Origin: Gammaproteobacteria bacterium
Lineage (GTDB): Bacteria; Pseudomonadota; Gammaproteobacteria; UBA6429; Thiohalophilaceae
Reading direction: 5' to 3'
NCBI GenBank assembly: GCA_030593785.1
Contig: JAUVGM010000012.1
Span: 1 to 16,079, forward strand
Length of the DNA: 16,079 nucleotides
In this document: positions 7,331 to 14,923 of the stretch, piece after piece
How positions within the stretch are numbered: the stretch's first letter is position 1
How the letters are laid out: each line of letters opens with the position of its first letter
Position numbers and translations under genes: made by a program
Notes under the pieces: model-generated
Database searches by the model: none
Told to the model about the DNA's origin: nothing
What the model saw: only the letters and a program-made list of their open reading frames with translations

Positions 7331-8560
7331 TTATGACGCACCAGAAATAGGTACTTTTAAGGCGATAACAAGGTCCATTACATTGGTTCCCGTTGGTCCT
7401 GTTGAAATAAGATCTCCGGCATTCGCTAAAAATGTTCCAGCATCTGCAGCAGCAAGGTACTTTTTCGCATGCTGATAATTCTCTCCGCGTTTTAATGTAG
7501 AACCATCAATAATTGCGCCGGCATCATCAGTAGGTCCATCACTACCGTCTGTTGCTCCAACTAAGACCGTAATTCCCTTAATCTTTTCCAGCTTACAAGC
7601 AAGCGCAAGCGCCAGGGATTGATTTCGACCACCTCGTCCAGGCTGTTTTGGCAAAGTTAGAGTTGGTTCACCTCCCCAAATATGTAGCCCTGGTTTAGCT
7701 TTTTTAAGGACATTAGACAATGATTCTGACAGCTCGAAAACATCGCCATATAAAGTCTGTCCATGATAATTAACTTCATAACCAGCCTGTTTCGCTTGTT
7801 TAATAATAGACTGACAAGCCATCTCATTACTGGCAATAATATGTGATTCCACTAAAACAGATGGTATTTGTTTTGGGGGTTGTATATATTTTTCTAACCA
7901 ATCCGGTATTTGTGGCAAAGAGACATTTTGTTTGCCTTTGACAAACAGGCCTGAACCAATAGAGCCGATATCTTCAGCCTCATCCATTTTCACATCAGAT
8001 ATGAGAAGCTGAGTCATAGTGTTTTGTGCTAAATATTTGAGCGCGCCACCACCTTTAATTAATGACACAGCCTGACGGACTTTATTTATCTCATGAATAT
8101 CCAGTCCACTCGCAAGAAGACATTTATTCATTCTTTGCAAAAGTTCCAAGTCCATATTCTTGGGCAAAACTTCAACTAATGCAGATGCACCACCTGAAAT
8201 TAAAGCTAATAACTTTGTCTCTTCGGGGATATTACTGATAAATTCCAGGAACTTAGTGCCAGCAAATAAACTCTGTTCGTTAGGGACAGGGTGACCTGCT
8301 TCAATACAGGGATGGCTCAATGATTTATCACCATACCCCTTTTTTGTAATAACAAGAGCAGACTGAATTTGATCTTTTAGCTGATTTTTTGCACCTAACA
8401 TCATTGCAGCAGCGGCCTTACCTATCGCAACAACCGCAACGTTACCTGTGATTGGATTGCTTATTAAATGTTGTTCAACGGCATGACAACCATTCACTGC
8501 TTTGAGTGCTGAATAATATAATTCATTCAATATTTGTTTAGGTTCTTGAGTTTTAATCAT
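7331..8560 (-). CDS. Glycerate 2-kinase (GckA/TtuD type, MOFRL family)
   Basis: The enzyme phosphorylates D-glycerate to 2-phosphoglycerate, feeding glyoxylate, tartrate or serine breakdown products into lower glycolysis. It has the two parts of the GckA/TtuD type: an N-terminal DUF4147 domain with AVVAIGKAAAAMM, GHPVPNEQS and LISGGASALVEVLP, and a C-terminal MOFRL domain with GGEPTLTLP, GRGGRNQSLALALA and GATDGSDGPTDDAGA. This class is unrelated to GlxK/GarK kinases. I chose the ATG at 8560 (MIKTQEPKQILNELY, 409 residues), since family members start shortly before such a helix; the frame is open to a TTG at 8578, and neither start has a clear ribosome binding site. It is first in a probable three-gene operon with the DUF455 protein and a lipoprotein. 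Confidence 0.93.
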   Translation of the reverse strand: MIKTQEPKQILNELYYSALKAVNGCHAVEQHLISNPITGNVAVVAIGKAAAAMMLGAKNQLKDQIQSALVITKKGYGDKSLSHPCIEAGHPVPNEQSLFAGTKFLEFISNIPEETKLLALISGGASALVEVLPKNMDLELLQRMNKCLLASGLDIHEINKVRQAVSLIKGGGALKYLAQNTMTQLLISDVKMDEAEDIGSIGSGLFVKGKQNVSLPQIPDWLEKYIQPPKQIPSVLVESHIIASNEMACQSIIKQAKQAGYEVNYHGQTLYGDVFELSESLSNVLKKAKPGLHIWGGEPTLTLPKQPGRGGRNQSLALALACKLEKIKGITVLVGATDGSDGPTDDAGAIIDGSTLKRGENYQHAKKYLAAADAGTFLANAGDLISTGPTGTNVMDLVIALKVPISGAS

Positions 8561-8611
8561 GATCACGGATGAATTCAAGGGTAATTGTGTCGAGATTTAA
8601 CATTTGTTTCA

Positions 8612-8640
8612 TTGATCTTAATATTTATGGCTGCTATAAA
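8612..8640 (+). promoter_or_regulatory. Promoter of the small membrane-protein gene
   Basis: TTGATC (8612-8617), a 17-base spacer and TATAAA (8635-8640) make a good sigma-70 promoter match. A start near 8647 gives a leader of about 58 bases, in which GGCGAATTTT and GAAAATCGC (8664-8682) could form a weak hairpin just upstream of the ribosome binding site. Confidence 0.55.
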
Positions 8641-8691
8641 AAGTTATACAATTATATGTTATTGGCGAATTTTTGAAAATCGCTACAAATA

Positions 8692-8698
8692 GGGAGGG
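8692..8698 (+). promoter_or_regulatory. Strong ribosome binding site
   Basis: GGGAGGG lies 6 bases before the ATG at 8705. It is the strongest Shine-Dalgarno match in the window and is the main reason for calling the following 59-codon frame a real gene. Confidence 0.75.
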
Positions 8699-8704
8699 AA
8701 TTTA

Positions 8705-8884
8705 ATGAATATGCCAAAACCCATTTATGAAACTTTACCTGTACTATATGTAATCGGTGGTGTTGCTGCCATGTCTGCCGTTGACTCATTTATGTCTTTT
8801 ATCTCAGGCATTTTACTGGGAGCTTCAGGTATCATGATTATGTTTCTAAGACGTGATTTCAGACGTACTCAAAATACTGAATAA
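8705..8884 (+). CDS. Small membrane protein, 59 residues, unknown function
   Basis: A 59-codon frame begins MNMPKPIYETLP and ends in a charged tail, RRDFRRTQNTE. Between them are two hydrophobic stretches, about residues 11-26 (LPVLYVIGGVAAMSAV) and 29-47 (FMSFISGILLGASGIMIMF), separated by a turn at Asp27-Ser28. This suggests a hairpin of two short membrane helices, with the Arg-rich C-terminus on the cytoplasmic side by the positive-inside rule. Support for a genuine gene is strong: a near-consensus promoter (8612-8640), GGGAGGG 6 bases before the ATG, and an intrinsic terminator 26 bases after the stop. The function is unknown and I recognise no family. It is divergent from glycerate kinase and appears to be its own transcription unit. 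Confidence 0.8.
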   Translation: MNMPKPIYETLPVLYVIGGVAAMSAVDSFMSFISGILLGASGIMIMFLRRDFRRTQNTE

Positions 8885-8909
8885 CACCTCGCCCCATTAT
8901 ATATTACTC

Positions 8910-8938
8910 AACGCCCCATCACCGGGGCGTTATTTTTT
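8910..8938 (+). terminator. Intrinsic terminator after the small membrane-protein gene
   Basis: AACGCCCC (8910-8917), a 6-base loop ATCACC, and GGGGCGTT (8924-8931) form a perfect 8-bp GC-rich stem followed by ATTTTTT. This is a textbook rho-independent terminator on the plus strand, separating the 59-residue gene from the membrane protein downstream. Confidence 0.92.
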
Positions 8939-9008
8939 GTGAAATTTAAATGGTTTAGATAAATTAATTCACTTATTATATAAAGACAAAATAATTTGTG
9001 GAATATAT

Positions 9009-9905
9009 ATGTCTCTTTTATCTACTCTAAAAATTTCAATTTCTAAAGCAGGTTCAACAAAATTATTCCTGTCGTTATTATTTATAATCGCCATTGTTTT
9101 AAATTTAACTCAGGTACTCGATACCTCCAGCAAGCAACATATTGATAAAGCATTTAATCGTGCTCTCATTACCTTTGGTATAGCTAAAACCTTAAATGGC
9201 GTTATCTCTGTGGCGCAAGGTACAGAGATTGCGATTCAACCTGCCGGCATTGGCATAAACCTGACACCAGGTCAAATACTCGATCCAGTTAATGATTTAG
9301 TTGAACGATTTTCATGGATCATGCTCGCAAGTACAACATCATTAGGAATACAAAAAGTATTTCTCACTATGAGTGTCTGGCCAACATTCAGTTATTTTCT
9401 GGTTGCCTTACTTGCCCTCGGATTACTCCTAATTTTCACTAAAACTAGAAAGTATTTTCATTTACGTATTTTTATATTACGTATTTCTTTATTATTTATC
9501 GTTGTACGTTTTGTTGTTCCCTTCTCAGGATTGGCAAATGAATTTGTATACCAGGTTTTTCTTGAAAAAGAATATGTAATATCAACAAAAACATTGGAAA
9601 CAACAGCTCAGGAAATTGGCCAGTTAAACGATATAGATCAATATAGTCAACTTGAAAATAAAAAGAACTCAAGAAAGAAAAGTTCATTTTGGCAAAGCGC
9701 GAAAGATCTTTATAACTCAACTGCTGAGATGTTGGATATAAATAAAAGAATTGAAAAATATAAACAAGCCGCAACAGAAACAACTCGCCATATAGTAAAT
9801 TTAATAGTCGTTTTCTTATTTCAAACCATTATCATTCCACTAGGCTTTATATTCTTAATTTATGCCATATTTAAATACATTGTAAGACTTAATTTTAATA
9901 CTTAA
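9009..9905 (+). CDS. Multi-pass membrane protein of unknown function
   Basis: I do not recognise this 298-residue protein. Hydrophobic segments are visible at about residues 19-37 (LFLSLLFIIAIVLNLTQVL), 125-145 (YFLVALLALGLLLIF), 152-172 (IFILRISLLFIVVRFVVPF) and 264-290 (NLIVVFLFQTIIIPLGFIF). Between the first two is a soluble stretch of about 85 residues with an apparently conserved-looking glycine-rich part (AGIGINLTPGQILDP). Between the last two is a charged, helix-prone region with Lys-rich NKKNSRKKSSFWQ followed by a likely amphipathic or coiled-coil stretch. If the first segment is a membrane anchor, the 38-120 loop would be periplasmic and the topology has four helices. The ATG at 9009 is preceded by a modest GTGGAA. 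It ends 4 bp from the convergent nasA stop with no terminator visible between them. Confidence 0.82.
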   Translation: MSLLSTLKISISKAGSTKLFLSLLFIIAIVLNLTQVLDTSSKQHIDKAFNRALITFGIAKTLNGVISVAQGTEIAIQPAGIGINLTPGQILDPVNDLVERFSWIMLASTTSLGIQKVFLTMSVWPTFSYFLVALLALGLLLIFTKTRKYFHLRIFILRISLLFIVVRFVVPFSGLANEFVYQVFLEKEYVISTKTLETTAQEIGQLNDIDQYSQLENKKNSRKKSSFWQSAKDLYNSTAEMLDINKRIEKYKQAATETTRHIVNLIVVFLFQTIIIPLGFIFLIYAIFKYIVRLNFNT

Positions 9906-9909
9906 ATCA

Positions 9910-12573
9910 TTATTTACTTACAACCTGATTGATGATTTCTCGAATCTCAGGGATGCATGAACCACAATTTGTACCAGCTTTAAGTACTTCTCCTACTTGT
10001 TCAGGCGTTGTTAAACCCTGAGCAGCAATGGTTTCTTTCAATGTATTAATCCCAACATTAAAACAAGCGCAAACTGCTCGTCCCGCATCTTTTTGCGCAC
10101 CAGCGGGTTTACCACTTAAAATACTGATTCTATCTTTATCATCAAGCTTATCGTCTTTGAATAATTTTAATAACCAGTCTCGTTCTGGCAAAGAAAAGTC
10201 AGGACCAATAAAGATACAACTTTCCAAGCGACCATTTTCTATGCGTGCTGCACGATAACGATTTGCCGCAGCATCATGATATTCGGTCCATTGAACTTCA
10301 TCGGCATGCTGACATAATAAACTTCGAGCACATACAGCCCAGTCTCGGGGTATTTCATCACCCGAAATTTCATAGCGCCATAAACCCTGGCCACGGCTAC
10401 GCGCCCAGTAACTCGCATTCACTACATCTAACTTACGTCGTGACAATATAAAACCATACCACTGTGCTTTATAAGACTTTATATTAACCGGTGTTGCTTT
10501 ATATTCTGGTTGTCCAGAAAAAGGATCAACCACAGCAGCAATTAAGCTATCAACAAGTGCATTATTAGCAAACTGGTCATTCCAATGCATAGGTATAAAA
10601 ACACTACCTGGCTGTTGTGATTCTGAAACATTTACTCGACATACTATCTTACCTAGCGAACTTGTTATCTCAGCCAATTCATTATCCTGAAGAGATACTT
10701 TGCTGGCATCAAGAGGATGAATTTCTACATACGGTTCATAAATATGTCCGGATAAACGAACTGATTTTCCTGTACGTGTCATGGTGTGCCATTGATCACG
10801 TATACGTCCTGTATTTAAACGTAATGGATAGTCACTGGATAATTTTTTTGCCGGAGCATGATTTTTTACTGATATAAATTGTGCTTTATGGCTGTTAGTG
10901 TAAAAACGTCCATCACCAAATAGTCGATCTGTTCCAGTTGGTTTTTCTTTTGTTACTGGCCATTGCATTGGCTCTAGATCATCATACTCGGCATAACTTA
11001 AGTATTGTAAACCTGAAATATCAAAATCACGTTCTCCCTTGTTTTTATAACCTGAAAGAAAAGCATGTTCTTTAAATATATCGGCAGGTTCACCATATGA
11101 AAAACTATCTGCAAAACCTAAACGCTTTGCGACTTCAGAAATAATCCACCAATCAGCACGTGCTTCACCCGGCGAAGGAAGAAAAGCACGTTGACGAGTT
11201 ATGCGTCTTTCAGAGTTTGTCACCGTACCATCTCGCTCACCCCATGTCTGTGCGGGAAGCAAGACATTAGCATAACGCGTTGTATCTGTAGTTCGTATAC
11301 AATCTGAGACAACAACAAAATCACATTTTTCTAAGGCACGTTTAACTTTATTATTATCAGGCATTGTTACTGCTGGATTGGTTGCCATAATCCATACCGC
11401 TTTAATCTCGCCCGAAGCCATTGCATCAAAAAGATCAACTGCCTTTAGCCCTTCTTTATCAGCAATAACAGGGGACTTCCAAAACTCTTTGACTAACTCT
11501 CGATGCTCTTTATTATCGATCGCCATATGCGCAGCAAGTTGATTCGCTAAGCCACCTACTTCACGCCCTCCCATGGCATTAGGTTGCCCGGTAAATGAAA
11601 AGGGGCCCATTCCAGCTCGGCCAATACGGCCCGTAAATAAATGACAGTTAATAATACTATTAACTCTATCAGTACCATAAGACCATTGATTTATGCCTTG
11701 AGAAAATACGGTTACCACTCTTTCGGTACGCGCAAATAAGCGATAAAACTTTTCAACAAGTTCAAGATCAAGATTACACAGCTTTGCTACATCTTCAGTT
11801 GTTGAAGCATAGGACTCTGCCATTTGTAATGCTTCATTCAAACCTTCAGTATAATTATCAACAAACAATTCATTTTTTTCATTTACATTATTTAAATGCA
11901 CTAACAAACCATTAAATAAAACATGATCTGTTCCGGGCTTAATCGCTAAATGAATATCTGCAATATCACAACTTGCGGTATGACGTGGATCGATAACAAT
12001 CACCATCATATCTGGATTATCCTGTTTTGCTTTTTTGATTCGTTGGAATAAAACGGGATGACACCAAGCTGTATTTGAACCCGTGAGAATAACAAGTTTG
12101 GCTCTTTCCAAGTCTTCGTAACTACACGGAACGGCATCGGCACCAAAAGCACGTTTTTGTGCTGCTACTACTGATGACATACAAAGACGAGAATTTGTAT
12201 CAATATTTGCACTGCCAATAAATCCTTTCATTAATTTATTAGCAACGTAATAGTCTTCAGTTAAGAGCTGACCCGATACATAAAAGGCAACCGAATCAAC
12301 TCCATGTTCTTTAATAATTTCCTGAAATCGATAAGCAACAGTGTTTAAAGCCGTATCCCAACTTTGAGTATTACCTTCAACTTCCGGATACAACAAACGT
12401 CCTTCCATACCCAAGGTGTCACCAAGTGCTGCACCCTTAGAGCATAAACGGCCAAAGTTTGAAGGGTGCTCTGGATCAGCCACAATTGTGACTCCACCCT
12501 CTTCATCCATTTGCGCTAATACACCACAACCGACACCACAGTAAGGACATGTTGTTTTAACTTCTGAGAACAC
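9910..12573 (-). CDS. nasA: Assimilatory nitrate reductase, catalytic subunit
   Basis: This 887-residue molybdopterin enzyme reduces nitrate to nitrite in the cytoplasm for nitrogen assimilation; there is no Tat signal, as expected for NasA and unlike periplasmic NapA. The N-terminus binds a [4Fe-4S] cluster through Cys9, Cys12, Cys16 (CPYCGVGC) and Cys44, followed by the conserved Lys46. The Mo-coordinating cysteine should be Cys131 in NSRLCMSS. The molybdopterin domain (about 60-480) has GRIGRAGMGPFSFTGQPNAMGGREVGG segments typical of the family; the dinucleotide-binding domain lies around 570-690 (LNTGRIRDQWHTMTRTG). The C-terminal BFD-like domain binds a [2Fe-2S] cluster through Cys835, Cys837, Cys870 and Cys873, as in Klebsiella-type NasA. 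The start is a GTG at 12573 with AGGT about 11 bases upstream. No nitrite reductase, transporter or reductase partner lies beside it. Confidence 0.93.
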   Translation of the reverse strand: MFSEVKTTCPYCGVGCGVLAQMDEEGGVTIVADPEHPSNFGRLCSKGAALGDTLGMEGRLLYPEVEGNTQSWDTALNTVAYRFQEIIKEHGVDSVAFYVSGQLLTEDYYVANKLMKGFIGSANIDTNSRLCMSSVVAAQKRAFGADAVPCSYEDLERAKLVILTGSNTAWCHPVLFQRIKKAKQDNPDMMVIVIDPRHTASCDIADIHLAIKPGTDHVLFNGLLVHLNNVNEKNELFVDNYTEGLNEALQMAESYASTTEDVAKLCNLDLELVEKFYRLFARTERVVTVFSQGINQWSYGTDRVNSIINCHLFTGRIGRAGMGPFSFTGQPNAMGGREVGGLANQLAAHMAIDNKEHRELVKEFWKSPVIADKEGLKAVDLFDAMASGEIKAVWIMATNPAVTMPDNNKVKRALEKCDFVVVSDCIRTTDTTRYANVLLPAQTWGERDGTVTNSERRITRQRAFLPSPGEARADWWIISEVAKRLGFADSFSYGEPADIFKEHAFLSGYKNKGERDFDISGLQYLSYAEYDDLEPMQWPVTKEKPTGTDRLFGDGRFYTNSHKAQFISVKNHAPAKKLSSDYPLRLNTGRIRDQWHTMTRTGKSVRLSGHIYEPYVEIHPLDASKVSLQDNELAEITSSLGKIVCRVNVSESQQPGSVFIPMHWNDQFANNALVDSLIAAVVDPFSGQPEYKATPVNIKSYKAQWYGFILSRRKLDVVNASYWARSRGQGLWRYEISGDEIPRDWAVCARSLLCQHADEVQWTEYHDAAANRYRAARIENGRLESCIFIGPDFSLPERDWLLKLFKDDKLDDKDRISILSGKPAGAQKDAGRAVCACFNVGINTLKETIAAQGLTTPEQVGEVLKAGTNCGSCIPEIREIINQVVSK

Positions 12574-12602
12574 AGTGTTGGTTACCTAGAATATAAATGA
12601 AC

Positions 12603-12614
12603 GCTAATATTAGC
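12603..12614. promoter_or_regulatory. Perfect palindrome upstream of nasA, candidate operator
   Basis: GCTAATATTAGC is a perfect 12-bp palindrome centred about 35 bp upstream of the nasA GTG, within the only stretch (12574-12644) that can hold the nasA promoter. On the nasA strand a TATATT lies about 10 bp downstream of it. It does not match the FNR (TTGAT-N4-ATCAA) consensus. Its role as an operator is a guess from position and symmetry. Confidence 0.35.
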
Positions 12615-12644
12615 ACGAAGAATAATTTTTTTACGAATACACAT

Positions 12645-12682
12645 AAAAAAACGGCATAGAGTTTTCACTCTATGCCGTTTTT
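12645..12682 (-). terminator. Intrinsic terminator of ihfB
   Basis: An 11-bp perfect stem, ACGGCATAGAG (12651-12661) and CTCTATGCCGT (12668-12678), with a 6-base loop, is flanked by A-runs on the left and T-runs on the right. Read on the minus strand it ends in seven Ts, 22 bases after the ihfB stop. The T-run on the plus strand means it could also stop transcription in that direction. It isolates ihfB from nasA, so nasA needs its own promoter in 12574-12644. Confidence 0.92.
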
Positions 12683-12704
12683 AATTATTAGTAACAAATT
12701 CAGA

Positions 12705-13010
12705 CTAGGCTGTAATTTCAACCCTTGTCATACTTTCGTTTACACGTTCCCGCATTTCCTTACCCGGTTTGAAGTGAGGAACATACTTTGCAGTCAGCTC
12801 CACAGAATCACCCGTTTTTGGATTACGACCCACACGAGGTGGACGGTAATGTAATGAAAAGCTACCAAAACCACGAATCTCGATACGCTCGCCATTCGCC
12901 AACGTTGTCGCCATATGCTCCAACATGTTCTTAACGGCCAACTCAACGTCTTTATAAGCCAGCTGAGTCTGTTTTTGCGCCAGAATTTCGATTAGTTCTG
13001 ATTTTGTCAT
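12705..13010 (-). CDS. ihfB: Integration host factor beta subunit
   Basis: IhfB pairs with IhfA to form the DNA-bending nucleoid protein IHF, needed at many sigma-54 promoters, recombination sites and phage attachment sites. The protein is 101 residues (94 in E. coli), with the start MTKSELIEILAQ typical of the beta subunit and the DNA-binding arm signature RIEIRGFGSFSLHYRPPRVGRNPKTGDSV, including the Pro of NPKTG that inserts into the minor groove. The body ends at HFKPGKEMRERVN and is followed by a tail slightly longer than in E. coli (ESMTRVEITA). AGGAAT stands 4 bases before the ATG. It lies 91 bp after rpsA in the same direction, the standard cmk-rpsA-ihfB order, and has a strong terminator. 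Confidence 0.97.
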   Translation of the reverse strand: MTKSELIEILAQKQTQLAYKDVELAVKNMLEHMATTLANGERIEIRGFGSFSLHYRPPRVGRNPKTGDSVELTAKYVPHFKPGKEMRERVNESMTRVEITA

Positions 13011-13101
13011 TGTTATTCCTAAACGATTTACTTGTCTATTTGCTAACTATAATACAAGTTACGCCAATATGGAATCCAATTTTGTCACTAATATCAGGAA
13101 C

Positions 13102-14778
13102 TTACTCGTCCCCGCTATCCATTTGCTTCTTCAGTAAATCACCTAAAGTGCCGCCTGTTGGCGCTGAACCACTCTTATAATCACTGATTGTTGCTTTTTC
13201 TTCAGCAGTGTCTTTCGCTTTGATTGATAAGCTAATGTTACGGCTCTTACGATCAATACCTGTGAATTTAGCTTCAACTTCTTCACCAGAAGTTAAAACT
13301 GTACGCGCATCTTCAACACGGTCACGTGAAAGTTCTGATGCACGAAGGTAACCTTCAACACCATTACCTAAATCGATCACTGCGCCTTTAGCATCAACTT
13401 CACCAATCACACCTTTAACGATAGTGCCTTTTGGATTCGCTGCTACGAAATCAGCATACGGGTCTTTATCTAATTGCTTAATACCTAAAGAGATACGTTC
13501 GCGTTCCGGGTCAACAGAAAGAACAACAGCTTCAATCTCGTCACCTTTCTTATAACTACGAACTGCTTCTTCACCCGCATCGTTCCAGGAAATATCAGAT
13601 AAGTGAACTAAACCATCGATGCCGCCGTCCATACCAATGAAGATACCGAAGTCAGTGATTGATTTGATTGTTCCTTTAACTTTGTCGCCCTTAGTGAAGT
13701 TACCAGCGAAGTCATCCCAAGGATTAGCTTGGCATTGCTTCATACCTAATGAAATACGACGACGTTCTTCGTCAATATCAAGTACTACAACTTCAACTTC
13801 ATCACCTAGTGCAACAACTTTGCTTGGGTGAATGTTCTTGTTAGTCCAATCCATTTCTGAAACGTGAACCAAACCTTCAACACCTTCTTCAAGTTCGATG
13901 AAACAACCGTAGTCAGCAATGTTGCTTACCTTACCGAATAAACGAGTGTGCTCTGGGTAACGACGAGCGATATCAACCCAAGGATCTTCACCCAGTTGCT
14001 TCAAGCCAAGTGATACACGCATACGTTCTTTATCAAACTTAAGAACTTTAACGTCAATCTCAACGCCTACTTCAACAATTTCACTTGGGTGCTTAACACG
14101 CTTCCAAGCCATATCTGTGATGTGTAATAAACCATCTACACCACCTAAATCAACGAATGCGCCATATTCAGTTAAGTTCTTAACAACACCCTTAACAACT
14201 GCGCCTTCTTGCATGCTTTCTAATAGAGCATCGCGATCCGCGCCGCCTTCTAATTCAACAACAGCACGACGTGAAACAACAACGTTGTTACGTTTTTGAT
14301 CAAGTTTAATTACTTTAAATTCTAATTCTTTGTTCTCTAAGTAGCTGGTATCGCGAACTGGGCGTACATCAACTAATGAACCAGGTAAGAATGCGCGGAT
14401 GTTACCAAGGTCAACTGTGAAGCCACCTTTAACTTTATCAGCGATTGTACCAACAACTGTTTCATTTGCTTCGTGAGCAACTTCAAGAGTAGTCCATGCT
14501 TCTGCACGTTTTGCTTTTTCACGTGATAAACGTGTTTCACCAAAACCGTCATCCATCATGTCCATTGCAACGTCTACTACGTCGCCAACAACAACTTCAA
14601 TTTCGCCGTTTTCATTAAAAAACTGTGATAAAGGAATAACACCTTCTGACTTAAGACCGGCGTTAACAACAACGAAGTCACTATCAATTTGTACAACTGT
14701 GCCTGAAATAATAGAACCAGGACGCATTTGCGTGTTAACTAAACTTTCTTCAAATAATTCTGCAAAACTTTCGCTCAT
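13102..14778 (-). CDS. rpsA: 30S ribosomal protein S1
   Basis: S1 binds mRNA on the small ribosomal subunit, unfolding leaders and helping initiation on messages with weak ribosome binding sites. The 558 residues (557 in E. coli) contain six S1/OB-fold repeats starting near residues 21, 105, 191, 276, 363 and 450. The first two bind the ribosome; repeats 3-6 bind RNA and show the signatures YGAFVDLGGVDGLLHITDM, YGCFIELEEGVEGLVHVSEM and FGIFIGMDGGIDGLVHLSDI. The C-terminus ends LLKKQMDSGDE. Codon use looks like that of a highly expressed gene. The start is ATG at 14778 with only a distant AAGG about 10 bases upstream, consistent with known S1 autoregulation on an mRNA leader lacking a strong Shine-Dalgarno sequence. 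Confidence 0.98.
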   Translation of the reverse strand: MSESFAELFEESLVNTQMRPGSIISGTVVQIDSDFVVVNAGLKSEGVIPLSQFFNENGEIEVVVGDVVDVAMDMMDDGFGETRLSREKAKRAEAWTTLEVAHEANETVVGTIADKVKGGFTVDLGNIRAFLPGSLVDVRPVRDTSYLENKELEFKVIKLDQKRNNVVVSRRAVVELEGGADRDALLESMQEGAVVKGVVKNLTEYGAFVDLGGVDGLLHITDMAWKRVKHPSEIVEVGVEIDVKVLKFDKERMRVSLGLKQLGEDPWVDIARRYPEHTRLFGKVSNIADYGCFIELEEGVEGLVHVSEMDWTNKNIHPSKVVALGDEVEVVVLDIDEERRRISLGMKQCQANPWDDFAGNFTKGDKVKGTIKSITDFGIFIGMDGGIDGLVHLSDISWNDAGEEAVRSYKKGDEIEAVVLSVDPERERISLGIKQLDKDPYADFVAANPKGTIVKGVIGEVDAKGAVIDLGNGVEGYLRASELSRDRVEDARTVLTSGEEVEAKFTGIDRKSRNISLSIKAKDTAEEKATISDYKSGSAPTGGTLGDLLKKQMDSGDE

Positions 14779-14862
14779 TTTAGATATGCCTTAGATCGAT
14801 AAATTGATCTGGGTTATGTCATAGCTGGTCTCTGGCGAGGCAAACACTACGAACTGTTAATT

Positions 14863-14895
14863 AAAATAGATTTGATACACTTGCGTTATCAAATC
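14863..14895 (-). promoter_or_regulatory. Hairpin and possible promoter in the rpsA leader
   Basis: GATTTGATA (14869-14877) and TATCAAATC (14887-14895) form a perfect 9-bp inverted repeat with a 9-base loop, in the 145-bp gap between cmk and rpsA. On the minus strand the same bases also contain TTGATA (14892-14887), an 18-base spacer, and TATTTT (14868-14863), which could be an rpsA promoter. It could equally be a weak transcript hairpin after cmk. The sequence alone does not decide. Confidence 0.45.
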
Positions 14896-14923
14896 CGATA
14901 AACTTATTTCCTAAATTCAGGAC

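Noticed and set aside
13619..14794. Several 60-78 codon plus-strand frames opposite rpsA
   Set aside because: They are antisense to a gene with strong codon bias, a common cause of long shadow frames, and encode Thr/Ser-rich sequences with no start signals.
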